Shown here piece after piece: positions 1-5,897 of a stretch of 8,163 nucleotides of DNA. Both the position numbers and the translations under genes were made by a program. This stretch comes from an uncultured Thermoproteales archaeon (lineage in GTDB: Archaea; Thermoproteota; Thermoprotei; Thermoproteales; Thermoproteaceae), in contig CAMLLK010000025.1 in the NCBI GenBank assembly GCA_946480885.1, positions 1 to 8,163 on the forward strand. Reading direction: 5' to 3'. Below the pieces are notes generated by a model. It was given only the letters and a program-made list of their open reading frames with translations, did no database searches and had not been told where the DNA came from. Every line of letters begins with the position of its first letter. The first letter of the stretch is position 1.

Positions 1-89
1 AAAAAGCCCACCAAAGATCCCCACGGAACAACTAGCCATACAACACCATAAAACAAAAACAACAAAAGCAAAAAAACCTTCAATTTCAT
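1..89 (-). CDS. Partial CDS, N-terminus of a membrane or exported protein (continues past left edge)
   Basis: An ATG at 89-87 overlaps the TAA stop of the upstream 745-residue gene by one base (TAATG), and the frame stays open to the window edge for 29 codons. The peptide starts MKLKVFLLLLFLFYGVVWLV and continues PWGSLVGF. A short basic start is followed by about 17 hydrophobic residues, which is what a signal peptide or first transmembrane helix looks like. The TAATG junction and common strand say it is co-transcribed and probably translationally coupled with the exported protein, so the two products may act together at the cell surface. There is no TATA box or Shine-Dalgarno motif of its own. 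The family cannot be told from 29 residues. The A-rich look of the plus strand here comes from the Leu/Phe codons and should not be read as a terminator. Confidence 0.72.
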   Translation of the reverse strand, partial: MKLKVFLLLLFLFYGVVWLVVPWGSLVGF

Positions 90-2326
90 TATTTCAGCGT
101 GGACAAATCAACCCCGGCGCTTGTCATTCCACCAAACATCCAATTTTTCACAAGCGGATGACCAGATCCAGAATCTTCAAATATAGTAGGCCGAATATAC
201 CACTCTAAACCCGGGTTGTAACATACGTATTCAAGACAAAATTGTGTAACTTCGACCCTTGTGTTGGCAGTAGTAATTACTGCATCATTAGCCATTGTCA
301 CAGTGATGTGTACTTTGTCGTTGGGGGTATTGTCAGTCCACCCTTTCTGCCACCTTATTCTAATTGTATGACCATCTATTCTTATCAGAGACGTCGTGGT
401 TGCAGCCGCCTCTAACGCCTTATCCACTGCAAAGGAGACTGCCGTGTATAGAGGGCCAGCAGTCTTGCCCAGCCTAACCCAGAAGAGCCACCAAGGCTCT
501 TGAATGGCCTCCAGAGAGCCCTCGGGGCTGACGTAGTAGGTATTTAAAGTCACTGGTGCCCCCCGCGGCGCGACTTCCCTGCTAAACCTCAAAGTAACCT
601 CAAACCTCCTCATAGGCCTTAAGACATAGGCATTGCCGCCCGTTTTTAAGATCTCACGGCCGGCCACCGACATTGAGAAATACGGGGATAGGGGTGATAT
701 GGAGATTGCGTTAAATGTGAATAGGCCGTGGACTATCGCTAAGGGGGCTATTGTCGTAGAGTGTTGTTGTGGTGGGTAGCGTGTGTAGAAAATTTGCATC
801 TGGGCTGTGTTATGGGGGTTTTGCCATATGTAATCTATTCTTCCGTTGTATGAGGATTTCCAGATCTCTGCCCACCTCCAGCCTCTGAGGGCTTCGTGTG
901 GCATTACTGATATGCTGTATACATATGGTAGCTCCAAGGTGGTTGTATATCTTATCCGTAGCACGTAGTAAAAACCGCCTGAGAAGGCCTTTGTCCAGCT
1001 AGTTGTCCAAGCGTCTACAGGCGCGGAGATCTCTACGAAGTAGAGACAGCCGTCACTGGTGGCGGAAAATGGGTAAATCCACCTGTAGGCGGCCCACATG
1101 CCGTTGACATTCATATCAACGGCGAGCGGCGGGCATCTGCCGTTGACGGGCCTTGTCGTTATTGATAGATAGGCTCTGTGCTCGCCGTAGGCTATTCCAT
1201 CGGGTATGAAGTAAGGCCCTAAGACGATTCTCGAAACGTATTGATTTAGGGAGACAGCCTCGCCGCTGGTGTACGACATGAATTGGCTCATTTCAAACCC
1301 GTAGGTGTATGTGCGTCTGTAGGCAACTGAGGCGTTTACTGAGACGGCAACGTTTAGAGTGTATGTAGACGACGTGGACTCTGCAATTACCCTAACTACC
1401 ACGGCCATGGGCCTGTTGGCAGAGGCCGAGGCGTTTACATAGCGTATGTAATACCTCGTTTTATTGACTAGGTTAAACCTCAAGACGCCGGTTCTCTCGC
1501 AGTAGACGTTGATCCCGGTCGTGCTACTGAGCTGATAGGTCTCCACCTCTATTGTTAATCTCACGTTGGAATATGTGCCTTTTATAAAGGCTCCTATGTA
1601 CATCTCAACGGCGTCGTAGCCCACAAAGGCCGCGTTTGGAACATTGCTACAGAGGTTTAAACCGCTCTCGGCGACGGGGGGCACTACGTAGGTGCCCGTC
1701 CTGTCTATCCGTATCTGTCTGAAGTAAACCCCGCCGTACACCGTGTAGGTAGTTCCAACTCCTGGGGAGGGTATCTGCGCTGGGGAGATCTGGGCGGGGG
1801 TTGTTTCCTCTGTTTGTATTGGCTTGCCCTCGGCGGGTGCTACTCCCTCTGGCCGTCTCTCCTGTGTCTCAATTACGAGTTTGGCGTCTCCCATGTATCT
1901 AGCCTCAAACCCGTTCTGCCTTAGTATCTCCACTACCTCCTCTAGTGTGTTTGCAAAGGTCTCCGCTATGCCTCTCTCTGGTTTTTTAATTTCCACGGGG
2001 TACCTCCCCACGGGGGTTTCAAGCCACGCGGAGGTTTTTCTCTTAGGCGGCTCCACGGCTGGTATCGCTACTATTACCCGCCTGGCGTCGTATATTCTCA
2101 CCTTTGTCACATTTCCAGTCAGCGCGTAAACCGCGTCGCCCTCCTCCACTGGGACTAGGAAGATCCAGGCTTGGTTGCCCAACTCCCAGCTCACCCCCGG
2201 TATGTGGATAACATCCCCTCTTAGAGGCTCGGGGAGTTCGACGTCGAAGAGATAAACCTCCTTTGAACTAAGGACAGCCGCCAGTAGCAACACAGCGACC
2301 AGCAGATACCTTAGACCTGCCTGCAT
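89..2326 (-). CDS. Large exported protein of unknown function (signal peptide, Pro/Thr linker, beta-rich Cys-containing domain)
   Basis: I do not recognise a family in this 745-residue protein. Residues 1-21 form a signal peptide or uncleaved anchor: a basic start, then a run of Leu/Val/Ala ending in SS. Residues about 25-155 are a small mixed domain with a predicted helix (about 117-139). Residues about 155-190 are a Pro/Thr/Glu/Gln-rich linker. The remaining ~550 residues are rich in Tyr, Thr, Ser, Val and Trp with alternating hydrophobic residues, as in beta-sandwich surface proteins. All six cysteines (226, 276, 398, 427, 697, 702) lie after the linker, allowing up to three disulfides. 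Four N-glycosylation sequons are visible (Asn72, 288, 298, 331). There is no C-terminal transmembrane segment. The ATG at 2326 is supported by a TATA-like box about 24 bp upstream (leaderless). It overlaps the next gene as TAATG. A cell-surface or secreted role is inference. Confidence 0.85.
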   Translation of the reverse strand: MQAGLRYLLVAVLLLAAVLSSKEVYLFDVELPEPLRGDVIHIPGVSWELGNQAWIFLVPVEEGDAVYALTGNVTKVRIYDARRVIVAIPAVEPPKRKTSAWLETPVGRYPVEIKKPERGIAETFANTLEEVVEILRQNGFEARYMGDAKLVIETQERRPEGVAPAEGKPIQTEETTPAQISPAQIPSPGVGTTYTVYGGVYFRQIRIDRTGTYVVPPVAESGLNLCSNVPNAAFVGYDAVEMYIGAFIKGTYSNVRLTIEVETYQLSSTTGINVYCERTGVLRFNLVNKTRYYIRYVNASASANRPMAVVVRVIAESTSSTYTLNVAVSVNASVAYRRTYTYGFEMSQFMSYTSGEAVSLNQYVSRIVLGPYFIPDGIAYGEHRAYLSITTRPVNGRCPPLAVDMNVNGMWAAYRWIYPFSATSDGCLYFVEISAPVDAWTTSWTKAFSGGFYYVLRIRYTTTLELPYVYSISVMPHEALRGWRWAEIWKSSYNGRIDYIWQNPHNTAQMQIFYTRYPPQQHSTTIAPLAIVHGLFTFNAISISPLSPYFSMSVAGREILKTGGNAYVLRPMRRFEVTLRFSREVAPRGAPVTLNTYYVSPEGSLEAIQEPWWLFWVRLGKTAGPLYTAVSFAVDKALEAAATTTSLIRIDGHTIRIRWQKGWTDNTPNDKVHITVTMANDAVITTANTRVEVTQFCLEYVCYNPGLEWYIRPTIFEDSGSGHPLVKNWMFGGMTSAGVDLSTLK

Positions 2327-2332
2327 TTAGCG

Positions 2333-2354
2333 AAAAAAAAAAACGGTTTTTAAG
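2333..2354 (-). promoter_or_regulatory. Core promoter of the exported-protein gene, with an 11-A/T homopolymer in the spacer
   Basis: On the minus strand, CTTAAAAACC (2354-2345) is a TATA-like box centred about 24 bp before the ATG at 2326, so the transcript probably starts at or next to the start codon. The spacer between box and start contains a run of 11 identical bases (A on the plus strand, 2333-2343). No Shine-Dalgarno motif is present. Confidence 0.55.
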
Positions 2355-2560
2355 TTTTACGCCTACGGGCCGCGGCGCGGCCTTTGGCATAACGCCTTTC
2401 GAATGCGCTGGGCGTTTCTAGCAGTTGGCAACGGAGCGCGGGGCCGCGACGTATGCGGCTACCTGCCTTCGCCGTGGCGGTTGATCCTTGGTGCGGAGAT
2501 TGGCTTTGGCGGGTTTTACTGTCGTTAAACATCCCTGTAGTTTGCCGTAGTTTTAGAACT
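2355..2560. other. GC-rich intergenic block between divergent genes, with hairpins; nature unknown
   Basis: The first ~160 bases after 2361 are about 64% G+C, visibly richer than the flanking promoter DNA. Two simple inverted repeats are visible: GGCCGC/GCGGCC with a 3-base loop at 2368-2382, and AACGCC/GGCGTT with a 14-base loop at 2391-2416. No tRNA or C/D-box guide RNA signature could be recognised on either strand, nor the conserved blocks of RNase P RNA in proper order. A plus-strand frame is open from 2393 through the block into the permease gene, but its 46-residue extension looks nothing like an ABC permease N-terminus. A short non-coding RNA is possible: a TATA-like box lies near 2347-2354 on the plus strand and a T4 at 2514-2517. 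Neither is strong. Confidence 0.3.
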
Positions 2561-2563
2561 AGG

Positions 2564-2572
2564 TTTATATTA
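2564..2572 (+). promoter_or_regulatory. TATA box of the ABC transporter operon
   Basis: TTTATATTA is centred about 23 bp before the ATG at 2591. That is the spacing seen at other genes in the window, and it implies a leaderless transcript. The box decides the start: a transcript beginning near 2591 cannot use the in-frame ATG at 2453. Confidence 0.6.
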
Positions 2573-2590
2573 TCATCTCCTTTGAAGGCT

Positions 2591-3736
2591 ATGGCCGCTT
2601 TCACCGCACTGGTCCTTAAGGACTTGAGGGAGGTGCTCACTTCGCGGTTTTTCATAGCGTCTTTGGTCGGCGGGTTTGTAGCTCTTGTGGCGATGGGGGC
2701 TATTTTCGGCGCGTCTGTGCAAGTTGCGGAGGGGGGCGTGGGGAGATTTGCAGTGGTTGTGAACGGAACCACGGAGCTTGGCGAGAAGTACGTGGAGATT
2801 TTAAAGAGGCTCGGCGGCGACGTATATGGCAATTTCACAGAGCGTCTGTTAGACGCCTACAGTTTTGTGGTAGTGGTGCCTAGGAATTTCTCCCTGCCCG
2901 CAACGGTTGAAGTATACGCCCGGTACAGGGGGCTTTTCTCCCTCGCGCCGCCGCCTGTTTTAGACGCGGCGTCGGCGAAGCTGGCCTCTGAAATGGGCCT
3001 GCCCCCGCGGCTAGTAGACGCCGTATTAATAGCTTATATAGACGGGCGGAGGCTGACGGCCTCAGACGTGAGCTCTATAATGGGCATGTTCACGTTCTCG
3101 TGGATTTTCATGTTTATTGTGCCATTGTTATTGGCCTCTACCGCTGCAATTACAGTCGGCATGGAGAAGGAGAAGCGGACTTTTGAGCTTATTCTCTCCA
3201 CGCATGCCACGGCTCTTGGGTTAATAGCGGCGAAGCTCTTGAGCACGTTGATACTCGCCCTGATTCAATTCGCAGTGCTGTCTATCGGCTTGGCGATATA
3301 TATGTTAAATATCTCTAAGGCAGTACCTCACACGACAGCGCCTGGGCAGGCGACTATTATCGTCTCTTCTTCAGTAACCCCATCTGTGGCGGCGTCTGTG
3401 GTAATATCAACGCTTGCCTTGTCTATATTCCTTCTGGCAATTGCCTTTCTAATTGCCACTAAGGCCGAGGACATAAAATCCGCACAGAACATAGCGGCGT
3501 TGGTGATCCTCCCCCTCTTGCTCCCATCCATAGTCGCCATATTCGGCACGGTTCAGGGGCTGGAGGCTTATCCCTTTATACACCCCTTGGCCTCTGCATT
3601 TGCGGCGTTGTTAGGTCAGTGGGACAAAGTCTTTCTCTATTTGCTGACGGACTGGGCCCTAGCGGTTGCGGCCCTAATCCTCGTGTTTAAAATCGTCACT
3701 GCGGAGTTCTTAATAACAGGCAAGCTGAGGAAATGA
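2591..3736 (+). CDS. ABC transporter permease, ABC-2/NatB-like
   Basis: This is a 381-residue integral membrane protein, the transmembrane half of an ABC exporter. A cytoplasmic N-terminus (LVLKDLREVLTSR, residues 7-19) leads into helix 1 (about 20-43). An external loop domain of about 120 residues follows, then a cluster of about five further helices (roughly 166-189, 214-237, 262-285, 294-314, 341-365). This one-helix, large-loop, helix-cluster layout is typical of NatB/ABC-2 permeases. So is the basic-acidic motif after helix 2, MEKEKRTFELILSTHA (191-206), followed by AAKLL. I chose the ATG at 2591, not the in-frame ATG at 2453, because of the TATA box at 2564-2572 and because the family's N-terminal motif begins there. 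The ATPase gene follows with an ATGA overlap. The substrate is unknown; NatAB exports sodium, but many homologues export other small molecules. Confidence 0.85.
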   Translation: MAAFTALVLKDLREVLTSRFFIASLVGGFVALVAMGAIFGASVQVAEGGVGRFAVVVNGTTELGEKYVEILKRLGGDVYGNFTERLLDAYSFVVVVPRNFSLPATVEVYARYRGLFSLAPPPVLDAASAKLASEMGLPPRLVDAVLIAYIDGRRLTASDVSSIMGMFTFSWIFMFIVPLLLASTAAITVGMEKEKRTFELILSTHATALGLIAAKLLSTLILALIQFAVLSIGLAIYMLNISKAVPHTTAPGQATIIVSSSVTPSVAASVVISTLALSIFLLAIAFLIATKAEDIKSAQNIAALVILPLLLPSIVAIFGTVQGLEAYPFIHPLASAFAALLGQWDKVFLYLLTDWALAVAALILVFKIVTAEFLITGKLRK

Positions 3737-4455
3737 TACGCGCAGTGGGGCTTTATAAACGCTTCGGCGGCGTCGAGGCTCTGCGGGGGGTTTCATTGGA
3801 GGTGGGAGTGGGAGTGGTGGCGGGGTTGGTGGGGCCTAACGGCGCTGGGAAGACTACTACTTTGAGAATCCTCGCGGGCCTTTTAAAGCCTGATGGGGGA
3901 TACGCAGAGGTTTTGGGCGTCAGGACGGACAGCCCCAAGTTCAGAGAAGTGAAGAGGTGGGTTGCCTATCTGCCGGAGGAAGTCTCTCCGTATGACAACC
4001 TCACGGGAAGGGCGTTTATTGAATTTGTCCACGGCCTCTACGGGCGGGGGGATTTAAAAGAGGCCATTGAGATTTCGGGCCTGGGCCCCAGGGTGGACGA
4101 CAAGATAAAGACGTATTCTAAGGGCATGAAGAGGAGGCTGGTGCTGGCGGCGTTGTTAACCGTCGGCGCAAGGGCGTTGTTGCTGGACGAGCCGACGGCT
4201 GGGATTGACGTCGTACACGCCGTGGAGATAAGGAGGCTGATAAGAGAGTACGTAAAGACTAGAGGGGCCTCTGTGGTGTACTCCAGCCACAATATGCTCG
4301 AGGTGGAGTCAGTGAGTCAATACGTCTATTTTATAAACAGAGGCGTTGTTATAGACAGCGGACCGCCCGAAAAACTCAAAGAGAAGTACGCCGCGGGGAA
4401 TTTAGAAGAGGCCTTTGTAAAAGCCGTTGGGGGGCTTAAACATCAAGAAACTTGA
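3733..4455 (+). CDS. ABC transporter ATP-binding protein (NatA-like)
   Basis: This 240-residue ATPase subunit pairs with the permease before it, whose stop codon it overlaps (ATGA, 3733-3736). Nucleotide-binding motifs occur in order: Walker A GPNGAGKTT (34-42), Q-loop region YLPEEV (79-84), signature YSKGMKRRL (128-136), Walker B LLLDEP (149-154), D-loop AGID (156-159) and H-loop His186 (SSHNM). Two departures from the textbook pattern are visible. The Q-loop position that is usually Gln is Glu (about residue 82). The signature is YSKGM in place of LSGGQ, a form common in NatA/CcmA-like exporters. All catalytic residues are otherwise present, so the protein should hydrolyse ATP at the inner membrane face. 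A GAGG just upstream of the ATG might help reinitiation. Its last 20 bases overlap the 3' end of convergent mqnA. Confidence 0.92.
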   Translation: MIRAVGLYKRFGGVEALRGVSLEVGVGVVAGLVGPNGAGKTTTLRILAGLLKPDGGYAEVLGVRTDSPKFREVKRWVAYLPEEVSPYDNLTGRAFIEFVHGLYGRGDLKEAIEISGLGPRVDDKIKTYSKGMKRRLVLAALLTVGARALLLDEPTAGIDVVHAVEIRRLIREYVKTRGASVVYSSHNMLEVESVSQYVYFINRGVVIDSGPPEKLKEKYAAGNLEEAFVKAVGGLKHQET

Positions 4456-5152
4456 GGCGGGGGAGTCCGAGTATCTCCGCCTCTCTCTCCATATGGCGAA
4501 TTCCGTCTCGCGGCACAAAGTAGCGGGACCGCATATAGTACTCTTCGACTAGCTCCCTCCTCACGCCTAGCCTCCTGGCCACTTGTTCCACTAGCGGCAG
4601 GGGGTTTTCGTAAAACGCGGCCACTGAGTTCTCCATCTCCTCCACGGCCCTTTTCACCTCAGCGTCCCACCGCCTCGCCACTAGCACTGCGAAGAAGAGG
4701 GGCGTTCCCACTCTCTCCCACCAGAGCTCTCCCACGTCGGTTATGTGCCCCACCCCTTTGTCCACCATTTTTAAAGCCTCGTCTCCGACTGCTAACACCT
4801 GGGAGCACTCCTCCAGCCCGCGCCACGGGTCGTCAATTTTCCTAAAGCTAATTCCCATAAGTTTAGTAAGGACGCGGGCGCTGACGGTAGTCTCCGACAC
4901 GGCGCACGGGCCGCCGCCTCCCCTCCCCGCGAACAGCCTGGCTGAGTATATAGGCCCCGCGCTGTAAATGGCAAGTCGGGGCACAACTGGGAGGCCCAGC
5001 TCAGCGGCTAGAGTTATTGGGACATAGCCGACCTCCGCTACCCCCTCGGCAATTAGGCGGGCTGACTCTAAGTTACCCGCCTCTACCACGTTCAGCCTCG
5101 CCCTCCAGAAAAGCGGCTCGCTGTGGGCGTATTTAATCCTCACCACTTTCAC
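4436..5152 (-). CDS. mqnA: Chorismate dehydratase, futalosine menaquinone pathway (MqnA)
   Basis: This 238-residue protein of the MqnA/MqnD fold removes water from chorismate to give 3-[(1-carboxyvinyl)oxy]benzoate, the first step of the futalosine route to menaquinone. Family hallmarks seen: VGYVPITLAAELG (41-53), which corresponds to the early substrate-cleft loop; SETTVSARVLTKL (86-98); AVGDEAL (121-127); and DVGELWWERVGTPLFFAVLVARR (139-161, split here as DVGELW, then the GTPLFFAV core). The VGDEAL plus GELW...GTP pattern fits MqnA better than MqnD. It is somewhat shorter than bacterial MqnA (about 270-280 residues). The start is GTG at 5152, supported by a TATA box 23-24 bp upstream, which gives a leaderless message. 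It has its own promoter and is therefore not strictly in the operon of the methyltransferase and mqnC. It converges with the ABC operon with a 20-bp overlap. Confidence 0.83.
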   Translation of the reverse strand: MKVVRIKYAHSEPLFWRARLNVVEAGNLESARLIAEGVAEVGYVPITLAAELGLPVVPRLAIYSAGPIYSARLFAGRGGGGPCAVSETTVSARVLTKLMGISFRKIDDPWRGLEECSQVLAVGDEALKMVDKGVGHITDVGELWWERVGTPLFFAVLVARRWDAEVKRAVEEMENSVAAFYENPLPLVEQVARRLGVRRELVEEYYMRSRYFVPRDGIRHMEREAEILGLPRLKFLDV

Positions 5153-5170
5153 AACAGGGGGATGCCACCG

Positions 5171-5179
5171 CTTTATAAC
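5171..5179 (-). promoter_or_regulatory. TATA box of mqnA
   Basis: The minus strand reads GTTATAAAG, centred about 23-24 bp before the GTG at 5152. This supports a leaderless transcript and a separate promoter for mqnA inside the 142-base gap after the methyltransferase gene. Confidence 0.6.
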
Positions 5180-5212
5180 ATTATGTGTGAAATACTTTTG
5201 ACAAAAATACTG

Positions 5213-5220
5213 CTTTTAAG
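5213..5220 (+). promoter_or_regulatory. TATA-like box before the 14-codon micro-ORF
   Basis: CTTTTAAG is centred about 24 bp before the ATG at 5241, the spacing found at other genes in this window. It points away from mqnA and toward the micro-ORF. Confidence 0.35.
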
Positions 5221-5240
5221 ACGCATCACTTTTTTCCAAC

Positions 5241-5285
5241 ATGCCTTGTAAGAAGAAGAAAAGCGGCGAGAAATCCACAAACTAG
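5241..5285 (+). CDS. Possible 14-residue micro-protein (basic, leaderless)
   Basis: The plus strand between mqnA and the methyltransferase gene holds ATG...TAG encoding MPCKKKKSGEKSTN. An open frame this short is expected by chance, so the case rests on its surroundings. A TATA-like box sits at leaderless distance (5213-5220), and a run of eight T follows directly after the stop (5288-5295), which would end an archaeal transcript. Together they form a complete minimal transcription unit of about 50 bases. The peptide is strongly basic (five Lys) with one Cys. No family is recognised. The alternative is a short antisense or non-coding RNA opposite the 3' end of the methyltransferase transcript, or no gene at all. 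Confidence 0.3.
   Translation: MPCKKKKSGEKSTN
5250..5263 (-). terminator. T-rich tract after the methyltransferase gene
   Basis: The minus strand reads a pyrimidine tract (CTTTTCTTCTTCTT) about 32-45 bases after the TGA of the methyltransferase gene. T-rich tracts of this kind end crenarchaeal transcripts. The same bases are the Lys codons of the micro-ORF on the other strand. Confidence 0.3.
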
Positions 5286-5287
5286 CC

Positions 5288-5295
5288 TTTTTTTT
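5288..5295 (+). terminator. T8 run, candidate transcription terminator
   Basis: Eight consecutive T on the plus strand begin two bases after the TAG of the micro-ORF and reach the stop codon of the convergent methyltransferase gene. There is no preceding hairpin. Oligo-T alone can end archaeal transcripts. Confidence 0.35.
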
Positions 5296-5897
5296 CACTG
5301 GGTCTTCCTCGCCACAGCTACTAATAGGGGAAAAGGCCGCTCAATAGTGACTGCGAATTTCATTCCCAAAACCCTCTTCATACACTCCTCAGTACAGCCG
5401 TGCGACCCCACCAGGGGCATTCTGTGCAAATCCACTTCCACGGCGATGAAGTAACCTCCCGGTTTAAGTAGGCGCCAGATCTCGTGCACTGAGGGCTCGT
5501 GGTCGCCCCAGTGGTGTAACGTAAACAGCGCAACGGCGGCGTCAAAAGCCCCGTCTCTCAGCGGGGCCTTGAAACTAGCCCCTGCCACCGATACGCCCGG
5601 GGCTCTGCGCTGGGCGTATTTTAACATCGGCGGAGATATGTCCAACCCCACTGCCGCGTAGCCGCCCTTGTCGAGAATTTTCAACAACTCGCCGACGCCG
5701 GGTCCTATTTCTAACACCCGGCTCCCCGGCGGGGCTAATTTAGATATTCTCCTATACGCCAAGCCGTACGCCCATTGAAATAGTTTGAGAGACACTAAAA
5801 TGTTATAAAACCAAGCGCTCCGACTGCTAAATATCTCTATCTCCACGCGCAAAAAGTAACCAAGAGTATAAAAAAATTGCCGAAATAACAGCGTCAT
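5295..5897 (-). CDS. SAM-dependent class I methyltransferase, UbiE/MenG-like
   Basis: This 200-residue Rossmann-fold methyltransferase shows SAM-binding motif I VLEIGPGVGE (61-70), the acidic end of strand 2 in VGLDIS (83-88, Asp86), APLRDGAFDAAVALFTLHH (111-129) for motifs II/III, and LLKPGGYF (143-150). The pattern is that of the Methyltransf_11/UbiE group. The N-terminal ~50 residues are hydrophobic and aromatic and may sit on the membrane near a quinone substrate. The gene begins at TAATG with the stop of mqnC, so it was built to be co-translated with it. A role in methylating demethylmenaquinone or making methylated menaquinone is inference from context. It is shorter than typical UbiE/MenG (about 230-250 residues), so another small-molecule substrate is possible. 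A TATA-like box at 5919-5926 could let it be transcribed alone. Confidence 0.8.
   Translation of the reverse strand: MTLLFRQFFYTLGYFLRVEIEIFSSRSAWFYNILVSLKLFQWAYGLAYRRISKLAPPGSRVLEIGPGVGELLKILDKGGYAAVGLDISPPMLKYAQRRAPGVSVAGASFKAPLRDGAFDAAVALFTLHHWGDHEPSVHEIWRLLKPGGYFIAVEVDLHRMPLVGSHGCTEECMKRVLGMKFAVTIERPFPLLVAVARKTQ

Noticed and set aside
1..88. Poly-T terminator after the 745-residue gene
   Set aside because: The T-rich minus strand is coding (Leu/Phe-rich N-terminus of the next gene, TAATG-coupled).
1824..2129. Plus-strand open frame opposite the N-terminal region of the exported protein
   Set aside because: It is the complement of a well-supported coding frame, with Ser/Leu/Pro-rich low-complexity translation and no promoter.
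2395..2412. TTCGAA resembling a tRNA T-loop (either strand) in the GC-rich block
   Set aside because: The flanking bases do not make a T-stem with the G53-C61 pair, and no D-arm or acceptor stem is found at the right distance, even allowing for introns.
2505..2530. Minus-strand ACAGTAAAACCCGCC resembling the RNase P RNA conserved region V
   Set aside because: It lies at the 5' end of the GC-rich block on that strand, whereas this element belongs near the 3' end; no matching P4 partner (GAAAGTC-like) was found.
2453..2590. 46-codon in-frame extension of the ABC permease
   Set aside because: The TATA box at 2564-2572 and the family N-terminus favour ATG 2591; the extension has Trp/Cys-rich, non-permease character.
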